Assembly: GCF_024102715.1 (NCBI RefSeq)
Contig: NZ_JAGFJM010000044.1
Span: forward strand, 1 to 35,329
Origin: Nitrosomonas communis
Lineage (GTDB): Bacteria > Pseudomonadota > Gammaproteobacteria > Burkholderiales > Nitrosomonadaceae
Direction: 5' to 3'
DNA length: 35,329 nt
Below are positions 1 to 8,468 of the stretch, in pieces. The notes under the pieces are model-generated. The model had not been told where the DNA came from, did no database searches, and saw only the letters and a list, made by a program, of their open reading frames with translations. The translations under genes were made by a program, and so were the position numbers. Every line of letters begins with the position of its first letter. Positions within the stretch are counted from its first letter, which is position 1.

Positions 1-1
1 C

Positions 2-121
2 AAGGCAAAACTCACTAGGAGAAAAGCCTATGGTTTCAAAACACTAAAATGTCTGGAAATCGCCCTATATCATACACTTGGTGAATTGCCGGTGCCTGAG
101 TTCAACCACAGATTTTGCTGA
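2..121 (+). mobile_element. C-terminal end of an ISL3-like transposase (cut by window start)
   Basis: An open frame runs from the window edge to TGA at 119-121 and ends in a peptide with RRKAYGFKT, then EIALYHTLGELP and HRFC. This Arg/Lys-AYGF...EIALYH..G.LP ending is what I recall from ISL3-type DDE transposases. The bases around the stop read as the inverse of GGCTCTTCAGCAAAA, which resembles an ISL3 terminal inverted repeat, so the right end of the element is probably near position 127. Only the last 39 codons are present. The family assignment is from memory of the motif and could be another DDE family. Confidence 0.55.
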
Positions 122-127
122 AGAGCC

Positions 128-224
128 ACCATTAGCAAGTGATCACTAACCGGCTTGCAAGCGATTTTGTTTTGCCTATCAGCGCTGCTAGCTGTCTCAC
201 AGGCTTTGGATCGCCGCTCAGCTG
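128..224. other. Short gap between IS end and bacterioferritin operon
   Basis: This AT-rich stretch lies between the probable IS right end and the stop of the downstream bacterioferritin gene. I see no gene and no convincing terminator hairpin with a T-run. An eight-base target duplication of the IS cannot be tested because the left end is outside the window. Confidence 0.4.
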
Positions 225-692
225 TTACATCTGTGACTGCAGATAATTTTCCAATCCAACTTTTTTAATGAGCCCCAACTGTTGTTCCAGCCAATGCGCG
301 TGGTCTTCCTCTGTGTCTTCCAACATGGTTTCAAGGATTTCCCGCGTCTGGTAATCCTGCTCCTGCTCACAAACGGCAATGGCGTTACGCAATGCAGTAA
401 TCACGGAACGTTCCAATTCCAGGTCATTTTCCAGCATTTCCGGCACGTCTTTACCGATTCTAAGTGGACTGCGATTACCCACTGCTGGCACGCCTTCCAG
501 AAACAGAATTCGCTTGATCAGAAGATCGGCGTGCTGTTTTTCATCATCCATTTCATGGTCAATGCGTTCATAAAGCTTATTGAAACCCCAATCATCATAC
601 ATACGTGAATGTGTAAAGTACTGATCCATTGAGGTCAACTCCCCGGCAAGGAGTTGGTTCAGGATATCGATGATTTTTACGTTACCTTTCAT
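225..692 (-). CDS. bfr: Bacterioferritin, ferroxidase-type subunit without the haem methionine
   Basis: A 155-residue ferritin-like four-helix protein of normal bacterioferritin length, which oxidises Fe(II) and stores iron in a 24-subunit cytoplasmic shell. The di-iron ligands are all visible: E18, E51, H54, E94 and an E-x-x-H pair at E128/H131 (shifted one residue by a small insertion relative to E. coli E127/H130). The usual haem ligand M52 is replaced by K52 (motif DEKQH). It is the second gene of a two-gene operon, 17 bases after its partner, which has the opposite pattern: haem methionine kept, ferroxidase ligands lost. Two-type bacterioferritins with such a division of labour are known in Neisseria and Pseudomonas, so a mixed-subunit shell is the likely product. 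The ATG is preceded by a weak AAGGAA ribosome site. Confidence 0.93.
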   Translation of the reverse strand: MKGNVKIIDILNQLLAGELTSMDQYFTHSRMYDDWGFNKLYERIDHEMDDEKQHADLLIKRILFLEGVPAVGNRSPLRIGKDVPEMLENDLELERSVITALRNAIAVCEQEQDYQTREILETMLEDTEEDHAHWLEQQLGLIKKVGLENYLQSQM

Positions 693-709
693 AAGATATT
701 TTCCTTAAA

Positions 710-1174
710 TTATATTTTGGACTGCAGATAATTCTGAATACCCACTTTTTCAGCCAGCACTAACTGGGTTTCCAACCAATCGAGATGATCTTCGGTATGT
801 TCCAGTATTTCCTCAAGCAGCTCACGGCTGACATAATCAAGCACAGATTCGCAATGATCGACCGCTTCTATCAGTTGCGCTCGAATAGCGGTCATCAACT
901 CCAGATCTCCCTGAAGCATTTCTAGCGGATCCACCCCAATCAGCAATTTTCCGAGATCCTGCAGATTAGGAAGGCCTTCCAGAAAAAGAATTCTTTCGAT
1001 GAGACTGTCTGCTTGTTTCATCGCCTTGATAGAGGCTTTATAGGTGTGTTCATTCAATCCATCCAACCCCCAGTTTTTGTACATTCTGGCATGGAGAAAA
1101 AACTGGTTGGTCGCGGTGAGCTCGTTTTTCAATACCTTGTTCAGAAGGTTTACTGTTTGATTGTCGCCTTTCAA
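710..1174 (-). CDS. bfr: Bacterioferritin, haem-type subunit with degenerate ferroxidase site
   Basis: A 154-residue bacterioferritin closely following the E. coli sequence pattern ([38 protein letters not shown]). M52, the inter-subunit haem ligand, is present, but the di-iron ligands are mostly gone: E51 is A, H54 is Q, E94 is M and E127 is T; only E18 and H130 remain. It should bind haem and serve electron transfer for core release rather than oxidise iron. It is the first gene of the operon. The start is a TTG at 1172-1174, supported by a strong GGAGG seven bases upstream (complement of 1182-1186) and by alignment with the family N-terminus MKG. Co-assembly with the neighbouring subunit is inferred. 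Confidence 0.93.
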   Translation of the reverse strand: MKGDNQTVNLLNKVLKNELTATNQFFLHARMYKNWGLDGLNEHTYKASIKAMKQADSLIERILFLEGLPNLQDLGKLLIGVDPLEMLQGDLELMTAIRAQLIEAVDHCESVLDYVSRELLEEILEHTEDHLDWLETQLVLAEKVGIQNYLQSKI

Positions 1175-1298
1175 CTTGATACCTCCATTTGGTTAATATT
1201 GCACCTTACTGTAAACACAACGCGAATGTTTAATTCATGTTGCGCACATTATAAAGCTTGCAAAGCACAAATGCAACACTAAATCATTGATTTATAAA

Positions 1299-1313
1299 TG
1301 AAAATTATTCTTG
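1299..1313. promoter_or_regulatory. Possible Fur-like box upstream of the bacterioferritin operon
   Basis: TGAAAATTATTCTTG matches the 7-1-7 Fur pattern TGATAATnATTATCA at about 10 of 14 positions and sits some 125 bases upstream of the TTG start in very AT-rich DNA. Iron control would make sense for this operon, but the match is imperfect, the surrounding AT bias produces such matches by chance, and the distance is rather long. Confidence 0.25.
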
Positions 1314-1561
1314 ATATTATTTTTGCTTGTGTTCGTGACACAATTAAATCCGCAGAGGTTAAATTTAGCGAGAAGTTTAAATTGTTTAACGTGAAAGATA
1401 CGTGTGGGCAGACAAACGCAGCTCTAACCAAGCCAGGTCATGTTGTGGGGGAATAGCATAATCAAGCGTCGCAGGAGCAATAAAACTGAGCCTGATCAGC
1501 GCTTTGATGCAGCGCAGAGCATTGCGCTAAACAAAGGCGCTTCATAATCAGTGGCGGAATC
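1314..1561. other. Intergenic stretch without a recognisable gene
   Basis: No complete gene is seen. On the minus strand one frame stays open through about 1399-1513, giving a peptide with SFIAPATLDYAIPP and LELRLSAHTYLSR before a stop. It has no start codon in this frame and I do not recognise it; it may be the tail of a decayed gene next to the IS110 remnant. Confidence 0.35.
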
Positions 1562-1860
1562 TCAGTAATGTTCGCATCGCTGAATCATTTCGCTATAGGT
1601 AGGCAAAATTTTGTCACAGATGGCGATGATCGCCTGGACCGTGGCTCGGGCAGGCTGTCCGTGTAGATCACCGACCACCATGCCAGCACAAATCGAATGC
1701 AACCCTCAGTCAGTACCTTATGCAGATGATTTTTCTCCGAAACTAACCGGCCGATCAGCTTTTACCACTGACGGGCAATCAGGCGCAACTCGCACAGCTT
1801 CGCAGGCGGTGGCGATACTCGCAACAGGTCAGCGCGTGCCTATGTCGCCAGCAAGCTGGC
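1562..1860 (-). pseudogene. IS110-family transposase remnant
   Basis: Minus-strand translation gives LCELRLIARQW, stop, KLIGRLVSEKNHLHKVLTEG and then, after a frame change near 1682, MVVGDLHGQPARATVQAIIA. This is the characteristic middle of IS110 transposases: R-E-L-R..TR, then L...EKNRLHKVL, then VVSDLHGQSAR. At least two in-frame stops and one frameshift interrupt it, the DEDD N-terminal domain is missing and the C-terminal part stops at the TGA near 1562. It is a decayed internal fragment, not an active element. Confidence 0.7.
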
Positions 1861-1877
1861 ACATTGACCTGAACACA

Positions 1878-2222
1878 TTATTCAGACTTTTCACCGCCTT
1901 CTGGTCCCCAGAAAACAACCCAGGTAGCAAAATCAGGAGAAAAATTCTCAAACCGATGTTCGACATGCGCCGGGACAAAAAATACCATCCCTGCCTCGAA
2001 TGAATGGCGCTCACCCGCCACGACAAACTCGCCGTGTCCAGAATGAATAAAATAAAGCTCATCCTGATCATGTGGCGTTTGCGTATCTGTGCCACGAGGC
2101 GCATATACCTCAACAGACATCGAACCATGCGCAAACGCCAGCGCGAATGGCTCGCCCATCGGCCACTCCTCAGTAGCTTTACCGGGAATTCGTTTCAAAA
2201 GATCAGAGACAGTTGCTTTCAT
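1878..2222 (-). CDS. Small single-domain cupin protein
   Basis: A 114-residue protein with a single cupin beta-barrel. Cupin motif 1 is seen as PRGTDTQTPHDQDELYFIHSG, with H and D/E at the metal-ligand places and the conserved Gly at the turn, and motif 2 as FEAGMVFFVPAHVEHRFEN, with the conserved P, H and N. Such proteins bind a metal and may be small-molecule sensors, isomerases or dioxygenase-like; the substrate cannot be read from sequence. It stands alone between an IS110 remnant and the pseudokinase gene. The ATG at 2222 lacks an obvious ribosome site, but the N-terminus aligns well with short cupins. Confidence 0.8.
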   Translation of the reverse strand: MKATVSDLLKRIPGKATEEWPMGEPFALAFAHGSMSVEVYAPRGTDTQTPHDQDELYFIHSGHGEFVVAGERHSFEAGMVFFVPAHVEHRFENFSPDFATWVVFWGPEGGEKSE

Positions 2223-2335
2223 GGGTTAGCTATAAAATCAGTTATAAACGAATGACAAAAATGAGATAGCTAGTGATTTCATAGCCACCCCTCATAGCCA
2301 TCTGATCAACTCTAGAACCGGAATTAAGCATTCGA
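2223..2335. other. Short gap between kinase-like gene and cupin gene
   Basis: About 110 AT-rich bases containing the upstream region of the cupin gene. No clear terminator for the kinase-like gene is seen, so the two could be cotranscribed. Confidence 0.3.
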
Positions 2336-4132
2336 TCAATTTTTTTTTGCGGCAGACAGCTCTACTCGAATACTAGCCAGTTTGGGATCATCCGGTAAAA
2401 CAGACTCAGCCCTTTGCAGGTAAAGTCTGGCTTCATCGAGTCTGCCATCGATCCTTGCTTTGGCGATAAACTGAACATAGCGGTCAACTATTTTCTGCAA
2501 GCCAGTGAGCGCTTCTGCATTGTCTGGATCGATAGCAAGCACCTTCTGATAGTGTTGATAGGCATTGTCTTTTTGTGGTGTGGTGTAACGCACCGCTTTC
2601 ATGGCTTTTTCAGCAGCAGTCAAATGTGCCTTGACTGCTTTTTCATCAATGGATTTTTCTGGCAACTGCTGGCTCTCGGGCTGAGGGGTTAATGGCTCAA
2701 TCACTGCTTGCTGCTGCTCTTCGACAGGTTCCGGCTCAGCAGCAGGTTTATCCTTAAGCCCGGACCTGCTCATCGCTACGCTTGCTGAAGAAAGCATGCT
2801 TTCCGGTTTCGGCTCTTTTGGCTGGTTGTCGTGTTGATGATCGTCTGTAGTTGCCTGCAATGGCATTTCTCCACTTGCCTGCTGTGGTTGTTTTTCAGCG
2901 CCGCTAAGTTCTCCGCTGGCTGGCTGTGATATCTTGCCTGGATCAGATTCTTGACTTGGTTGGGCAAAGGCCAAGGCGGCAGTTTGCTCCTCTGGCGTCT
3001 CGTGCGCAGCAACGGCTTGATCAGCGTCATGCTCAGATGGAAACTGCGCGATTACGGTAGCAGATTGATCATCCAATGATTCTGGATTTTTTTCACCATA
3101 CCATACGCCAACAGCAACCAAGGCAATGATCCCAGCCACGACACCGGCCCCTATGGAAGATTTGTCTACCGAACCATGCTTGGCATCAGCCGTGGCTTTT
3201 TGTTGAGAAGTCATAGCCTTGCCTGGCTCTTCGGCATACTCTGGTTTGAGCAACGCCAGGATCTCCGCTGCAGACTGCGGTCGATCGTTATAGTCAGGCC
3301 GCAGCATCCACTTGACCGCTTGCTGTAATTCCGCACTATAGGCAGTGCCCGCAGAACCGGAAAGCGTCGCCATCGGATCGGGCTCGCCGTTACTTAACGC
3401 CATGATACGGCTCTGCGCGTCAACTGGCTGTTGCCGCGTCATACAATAATACATCGTCGCGCCCAGCGCATAAAAATCGGTGGCAGGGCCAACTTTATCA
3501 GTCTCTTTATATTGCTCTGCCGGTGCATAACCCGCAGCTAATTCGCCTGCGAGCTGAGAGGTGCGCGCAGCGATCGCCAAGCGGGCAGCAGCAAAATGGG
3601 TCAGTATTGGCTCGCCATTCCTGCTCAGGAGAATCGTTGCCGGCTGGATGCCGCCATGCACTATTTTGCATTCATGGACTTTTTCCAGCGCACGCAGGAT
3701 CGATACCAGAATGAACTTTAATTCTGCTTCAGCCATTGATGAGGAAGACGACTGTATCAACCTGGAGAGCGGTACCCCTTCCTGGTGTATCATAATCAAA
3801 TAAGCCGTTCCGTTGAGCTGCAGGATATTCTCAACAGCTACAACATTAGGGTGCTTGATTTGCGCGAGCGCCTCAGCCTGATCCAAAAATGCCTTTAACC
3901 CATATTCAAAATTTTCTTTATCTTCTGGGGACTTAGGTTCGACATTAAGACCACCGTTTGCACGAATGGCAAGATCATGGGGAAAATACTCTTGTATTTC
4001 CACCCGCTCCTTCAGGTGGTGATTCCAGGCACGATAGGTGATATCGAACGTGCTGATCTTTAAGGTATCCTTAATTTCATAGACACCAATTTGGGAATCT
4101 TTGGGAAGAATCTGATCTCGTCTGTCTGTCAT
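2336..4132 (-). CDS. Membrane-anchored Ser/Thr kinase homologue, predicted pseudokinase
   Basis: A 598-residue protein with a Hanks-type kinase fold at about 15-295, one membrane segment at about 325-347 (GAGVVAGIIALVAVGVWYG), a long Gln/Glu/Pro/Ser-rich linker and a C-terminal helical TPR-like region at about 500-598 (AYQHYQKVLAIDPDNAEAL). The fold is recognisable from HPNVV, GYAPAEQY, ATDFYALGATMYYCMT and RPDYNDRPQSA. However, every catalytic motif is altered: the Gly-rich loop reads LKISTFD, the VAIK lysine is Q47, the helix-C glutamate appears to be Q85, HRD is HGG (159-161), the following K and N are Q163 and T166, and DFG is HFA (179-181). It therefore probably does not transfer phosphate but binds partners and carries the periplasmic TPR-like tail. 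It stands alone with its own ATG and a GGGG-type ribosome site upstream. Confidence 0.9.
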   Translation of the reverse strand: MTDRRDQILPKDSQIGVYEIKDTLKISTFDITYRAWNHHLKERVEIQEYFPHDLAIRANGGLNVEPKSPEDKENFEYGLKAFLDQAEALAQIKHPNVVAVENILQLNGTAYLIMIHQEGVPLSRLIQSSSSSMAEAELKFILVSILRALEKVHECKIVHGGIQPATILLSRNGEPILTHFAAARLAIAARTSQLAGELAAGYAPAEQYKETDKVGPATDFYALGATMYYCMTRQQPVDAQSRIMALSNGEPDPMATLSGSAGTAYSAELQQAVKWMLRPDYNDRPQSAAEILALLKPEYAEEPGKAMTSQQKATADAKHGSVDKSSIGAGVVAGIIALVAVGVWYGEKNPESLDDQSATVIAQFPSEHDADQAVAAHETPEEQTAALAFAQPSQESDPGKISQPASGELSGAEKQPQQASGEMPLQATTDDHQHDNQPKEPKPESMLSSASVAMSRSGLKDKPAAEPEPVEEQQQAVIEPLTPQPESQQLPEKSIDEKAVKAHLTAAEKAMKAVRYTTPQKDNAYQHYQKVLAIDPDNAEALTGLQKIVDRYVQFIAKARIDGRLDEARLYLQRAESVLPDDPKLASIRVELSAAKKN

Positions 4133-4521
4133 GATATTTATTACCCCTTTCTGTGATTTCGTTTAATGGGTTGCTGGAAAATTACTGCGGCAGGCTATCT
4201 GCGCGGTATTGCGCGGTGCGCGTATCCTCGCCTATCTACTTTAAACAAACTTTCATTACTTACCTTCTGGATGATTTCAAATAGTAGAACTTTTTTGCTA
4301 AATTAGCACGCTATTAATGCATACTCATCCATACGCAAGTCTTGAACAATCTTGCCTCTTTTTTTAAATTCAAAAAATTGCCCTTCAATGTTAATTAAAG
4401 CGGAGCTCATTCTGATCGATCAGCGGTATGCTTTGACCAGGCATCCGGCTTTGCGTATATTTCATTTTACGATACGTCTCACGTCTTTTAAGCACTGCAA
4501 CCGCGCGATCCATAGCATTCT
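4133..4521. other. Divergent intergenic region (kinase homologue / helicase)
   Basis: This 389-base gap separates two divergently transcribed large genes and should hold both promoters. It is AT-rich around 4240-4400, with several TTGnnn and TATnAT-like hexamers, none clear enough to call. No RNA gene, repeat or additional open frame with coding character is seen. Confidence 0.4.
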
Positions 4522-7233
4522 ATGAAAGTCCTTGTCTACAATGAGCTTAACCCCAAAACTATTCCAGGTTTCGCCAAATTACAACAATACCTGGAAGATG
4601 ATAACTTCAAATCGGCTGATGTTAAAAAGATCGGCGACAATTTGTACCGGGCCAAGCTGAATCAGCGCGATCGCTTGCTGTTCTCGGTTTATCGTTATCG
4701 GGAAGAAAGCTATGCGCTGATTCTGGAATTCATCAAAAACCATGCTTACCAGGATTCGCGTTTTCTACGCCAGGTCACAAGTATTGATGAAGATAAAATT
4801 CCGCTCATACTCAAACCTGATGAAGCTAGCGGAAAACAGCTGGTTTATCTGAATCCCAACCATACATCGTTTAATCTGCTGGACAAAATCATCTCGTTTG
4901 ATGAGCGCCAACAGTCGATTTATGATGTGCAGCCGCCGCTGATTGTGATCGGTTCCGCTGGCAGCGGCAAGACAGCGCTGACGCTGGAAAAAATGAAACA
5001 GGCGGTAGGCGATGTATTGTATGTGACGCAGTCAGCCTATCTGGTCAAGAATTCGCGCGATTTGTATTATGCGCACCATTACGATAATCCCGATCAGCAG
5101 ATTGATTTTTTATCGTTCCAGGAGTTTCTGGAAAGTATTCGTGTGCCGGAAGGCAAACCTGTCACCTTTCAGGCCTTTCAGCAGTGGTTTAGCCGCTATC
5201 GTCAAGGCCCGTTGAAAGATGCGCATAAATTGTTCGAGGAATTCCGTGGCGTCATCACTGGGCCTGCCACCGATAAAAGCTGGCTAAGTCGTGCAGATTA
5301 TCTGAATCTGGGTGTCAAAGAATCGATCTTTCTGGCTGAAGAACGCGAGCTGGTATATGACGTGTTTGAAAAATACCTCGCTTTTCTGCAGAAAGAACAG
5401 CTTTATGACAGCAATATCGTCAGCCATCAGTATCTGCAATATCTCCAGCCACGCTACGATTTTGTCGTGGTCGATGAAGTGCAGGATTTAACCAATATTC
5501 AGCTCTACTTGATCATCAAATCGCTCCGGCAGGCGCAGGACTTCATCCTGTGCGGTGACTCCAACCAGATTGTTCATCCCAATTTCTTCTCCTGGTCGAA
5601 GGTAAAAAGCCTGTTTTACCGACAGGATGATATCCAGACCTCCGACGAATTGATCCGGATCCTGAATACTAACTACCGCAATTCACCGCAAGTTACTGAT
5701 ATCGCCAACAAGATTCTTAAAATCAAAAACCAGCGCTTTGGCTCCATCGATAAGGAAAGCCACTATCTGGTGGAAAGCAACGGTCACAACCAGGGTGAAG
5801 TGCTGTTTTTGCAGGATACGGCCTCGGTGCGCCAGGAACTGGACAGCAAAACCAGAGCTTCTACGTTATTCGCAGTGATCGTCATGACAGTCGAGCAGAA
5901 GCCGGTTGCACAACAGCATTTCAGTACCCCGTTGGTATTTACCATCCAGGAAGCCAAGGGGCTGGAATATGAAAACATCATCCTCTATAACTTCCTGAGT
6001 CAGGAAGAAAGCCGCTACCGTGAAATCAGCAAGGGCGTCAGCCCGGCTGATCTGGATCAGGATATTAAATATGCCCGCGCCAAGGATAAAACCGACAAAT
6101 CACTGGAAATCTACAAGTATTATATCAATGCCTTGTACGTGGCGCTGACCAGGGCGGTTAAAAACCTGTACTGGATTGAAAGCAACCCAAAGCAGCCGTT
6201 GCTGGATTTACTGGGTTTACGTAACGCCCAGGAAAGCCTGCAGCTTGCCAGCCAGCAATCCAGTCTCGATGCCTGGCGTCTGGAAGCACATAAACTCGAA
6301 CTGCAGGGCAAGCAGGAACAGGCCGAGCGCATACGCAATGAAATTCTCCAGCAAAAAACACCGGACTGGCAGGTTATCACCGGAGCAATGCTGGTCAATC
6401 TAAAACAGAAAGCCTTTGACCATGCCGACAAAAACGCCAGGATGCTGTTGCTCGAGTACGGCTTGGTCTATGAAGACCGAGACATTATAGATGGCTTGCA
6501 GAAAATCGGATTCAAAGCCGCGCAACATCCTGAAAAAAGCTTGCAGATGCTGCAACAAAAGCACTACAGCGCCTACATCTTTAAAAAACCCGACGCTGTG
6601 CTCAAACATGTCGATCTATATGGTCCGGATTTTCGCAATATTTTTAATCAAACGCCGCTAATGGTCGCTGCCTGGATGGGCAATACCGAAGTAATCAAGG
6701 TACTGGTTGAACTGGGCGCCGATACGGAAAAAATAGACAGCAATGGCCTAACCGCGTTTCAAATCGCGCTGGCGCAAACGGCTCGCAGCGAAAGCTACGC
6801 CAAAAAGAAATTAGCCGATATCTACGAGCAGCTCGAACCCACCAGCATGAGCATTCAGGTCGACGGCCATTTGATCAAACTCGACCAGCACACGATGGAG
6901 TTCTTCATGCTCAATCTGATGATCGCCCTGTCTTGTCGCGTAATGTCAAAAAAAACGTTTTACCGGCCTGCCGGTTTCTCCAGCCAGGATTTTATTGATG
7001 CAGTACAACACATTCCCTACAGCATTTTGCCTGAACGGCGCAAGCAACGGGCTTATCTGTCCAGTATTCTGGCGAAGAACGAAATCAACAAAGACGACCG
7101 CTACAACCGCAAATTGTTTTACCGCGTCATGCGTGGGACTTATGTTTTCAATCCTGACTTGGCGCTCAAAGTGGAAGGAGAATGGATCAATATTTATGAT
7201 TTATTGGCTATAGAAAAACCAGTACTGCAATAA
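4522..7233 (+). CDS. SF1 (UvrD/Rep-like) helicase with RelE-like N-terminus and ankyrin-like C-terminus
   Basis: A 903-residue protein. Residues 1 to about 85 resemble the RelE/ParE toxin fold: a helical start, then LYRAKLNQRDRLLFSVYR and YALILEFIKNHAYQD. The helicase core follows: Walker A GSAGSGKT at 144-151, Walker B VVVDEVQD at 315-322, motif III LCGDSNQI near 350, motif V TIQEAKGLEYENIILYN, and motif VI NALYVALTRAVKNLYW at about 536-551 with the arginine finger R544. About 705-770 shows one to two ankyrin-like repeats (NQTPLMVAAWMGNTEVIKVL, NGLTAFQIALA), followed by a tail of unknown type. It likely unwinds or translocates on nucleic acid; the RelE-like part may bind ribosome or RNA, or be a spent toxin. 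It has no operon partner. No strong ribosome site precedes the ATG; the start is the first in frame before the RelE-like fold. Confidence 0.9.
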   Translation: MKVLVYNELNPKTIPGFAKLQQYLEDDNFKSADVKKIGDNLYRAKLNQRDRLLFSVYRYREESYALILEFIKNHAYQDSRFLRQVTSIDEDKIPLILKPDEASGKQLVYLNPNHTSFNLLDKIISFDERQQSIYDVQPPLIVIGSAGSGKTALTLEKMKQAVGDVLYVTQSAYLVKNSRDLYYAHHYDNPDQQIDFLSFQEFLESIRVPEGKPVTFQAFQQWFSRYRQGPLKDAHKLFEEFRGVITGPATDKSWLSRADYLNLGVKESIFLAEERELVYDVFEKYLAFLQKEQLYDSNIVSHQYLQYLQPRYDFVVVDEVQDLTNIQLYLIIKSLRQAQDFILCGDSNQIVHPNFFSWSKVKSLFYRQDDIQTSDELIRILNTNYRNSPQVTDIANKILKIKNQRFGSIDKESHYLVESNGHNQGEVLFLQDTASVRQELDSKTRASTLFAVIVMTVEQKPVAQQHFSTPLVFTIQEAKGLEYENIILYNFLSQEESRYREISKGVSPADLDQDIKYARAKDKTDKSLEIYKYYINALYVALTRAVKNLYWIESNPKQPLLDLLGLRNAQESLQLASQQSSLDAWRLEAHKLELQGKQEQAERIRNEILQQKTPDWQVITGAMLVNLKQKAFDHADKNARMLLLEYGLVYEDRDIIDGLQKIGFKAAQHPEKSLQMLQQKHYSAYIFKKPDAVLKHVDLYGPDFRNIFNQTPLMVAAWMGNTEVIKVLVELGADTEKIDSNGLTAFQIALAQTARSESYAKKKLADIYEQLEPTSMSIQVDGHLIKLDQHTMEFFMLNLMIALSCRVMSKKTFYRPAGFSSQDFIDAVQHIPYSILPERRKQRAYLSSILAKNEINKDDRYNRKLFYRVMRGTYVFNPDLALKVEGEWINIYDLLAIEKPVLQ

Positions 7234-7314
7234 CTAGAATCTATCGCGCCTTATCTTCAAACCCGCCTGAGGCGAGACAAAAAATGAAGTACATTGCACC
7301 GGTATTTTTAATTC

Positions 7315-7334
7315 GGCGCAATAATGATTGCGCC
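7315..7334. terminator. Perfect hairpin between convergent genes
   Basis: GGCGCAAT-AATG-ATTGCGCC forms an eight-base-pair perfect stem with a four-base loop, in the gap between the convergent helicase and desaturase genes. The flanks (TTTTTAATTC before, CCTACGCTTGTTTT after) give T-runs at a short distance on both strands, so it may end transcripts from both sides. The GGCGCAATA...ATTGCGCCCTACG pattern also resembles a dispersed REP-type palindrome found in many proteobacteria. Confidence 0.5.
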
Positions 7335-7377
7335 CTACGCTTGTTTTAGAAGATTGATATCATTCCCCCTTTTTCGA

Positions 7378-8406
7378 TTACAACGGGGTTAAGAAAGATA
7401 TGCCATTCGCACCCACTGCGGAGCCGTTTTGGAGACGTTGTGCAAACTGGCTCCCTTGCGTCTCGTTCTCGTCGCCGAACACCCGCGCCACTCTCCCCTT
7501 ATGGAAGCTCGACAGTTGCTTACCAAACGGAATGACGAAATCTCCCTGGTCACCATACAGCTCTCTATGCAGCTTTGGCAGCTCATGCCAGGGAGTTGTA
7601 GGCTTTGCGTGATGGGCGTTGTGGTAGCCAAAGTTAAGCGTAAGAAGATTTAACCACGGATGGCTGACTGAAATCAGGTTGCTGAATGTATGAGATTCCT
7701 CATAATCCCGATCGCCCCTGTACTTAACCAGGTCGAAGTGATGATCGGTTGCCAGCATCAGGCCATAATTATGCTGAAGCGCATCCATGAAGCGCAAAAT
7801 CGTCAAGAAAATGGTATAAGCGATGACATAGCATATGTAGGCCATTGGCGAATAGAGGAACACTGCGAGAAGCAAGCTGAACCTGATCATGATTATCACG
7901 GTGACTCGCAACCGCTGGTTCTTTTTGTCCTTAAAAAGAAACGGCGCAAGCATGAGTGCTCCATGCATGAGAAATTCTACGACGGGTATATACAACCACT
8001 CCAATGCCTGCAAAATTTTGCGTTGAATTGGAGCGCGCGCGAGATAACCTCTGTAGTCGAGCGTTATGACATCGGCGTTATTCACGTGGTGCTGCATGTG
8101 ATTAGCGCGCAAATCCTCGTAAGTTCCGTAGCAGCCACCGGTAAGCCAGTTTAACGCCTTTCCCAGCATGGCATTATGACGCGGCGATTTGAACAGGGTA
8201 TTGTGCCCACAATCGTGGATCATATAAGCGGCAATCACCATCCCGTGAGCCATCGCGAGCGTGCCAATAATCATAAAGACCGGGTTCAGGGATAGAATAA
8301 GTGCTGCTCCACCAAAATAAGCCAATTGACAATAAAGCAGAACCGAAATGGTTGGACGCAAGCTGCCCTTGTAACGAAGCCAGATTTTCTCTATTTTATG
8401 AATCAT
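7378..8406 (-). CDS. Membrane fatty acid desaturase
   Basis: A 342-residue integral membrane di-iron enzyme of the fatty acid desaturase / hydroxylase superfamily, which inserts a double bond or hydroxyl into lipid acyl chains using O2. The three histidine boxes are intact: HDCGH (HxxxH), HMQHH (HxxHH) and HNAHH (HxxHH), with hydrophobic membrane segments between about 20-60 and 150-220. AAGGAGG lies nine bases upstream of the ATG (complement of 8416-8422). It is transcribed divergently from a winged-helix protein gene across a 128-base gap with a perfect palindrome, which suggests local regulation. Substrate and position specificity cannot be read from sequence; fatty acid desaturase is more likely than carotenoid or alkane hydroxylase. 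Confidence 0.9.
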   Translation of the reverse strand: MIHKIEKIWLRYKGSLRPTISVLLYCQLAYFGGAALILSLNPVFMIIGTLAMAHGMVIAAYMIHDCGHNTLFKSPRHNAMLGKALNWLTGGCYGTYEDLRANHMQHHVNNADVITLDYRGYLARAPIQRKILQALEWLYIPVVEFLMHGALMLAPFLFKDKKNQRLRVTVIIMIRFSLLLAVFLYSPMAYICYVIAYTIFLTILRFMDALQHNYGLMLATDHHFDLVKYRGDRDYEESHTFSNLISVSHPWLNLLTLNFGYHNAHHAKPTTPWHELPKLHRELYGDQGDFVIPFGKQLSSFHKGRVARVFGDENETQGSQFAQRLQNGSAVGANGISFLTPL

Positions 8407-8468
8407 GGTCGACAGCCTCCTTTTTAGCTAATTCTTGAATTACAGAAACACCCAGAAGGAAGCAATTA

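Noticed and set aside
1611-2003. 130-residue plus-strand frame
   Set aside because: It covers the antisense of the IS110 remnant and of the cupin gene, with no motif of its own.
7690-8154. 154-residue plus-strand frame within the desaturase gene
   Set aside because: Antisense to the conserved histidine-box region of a clear gene; its composition mirrors the real frame.
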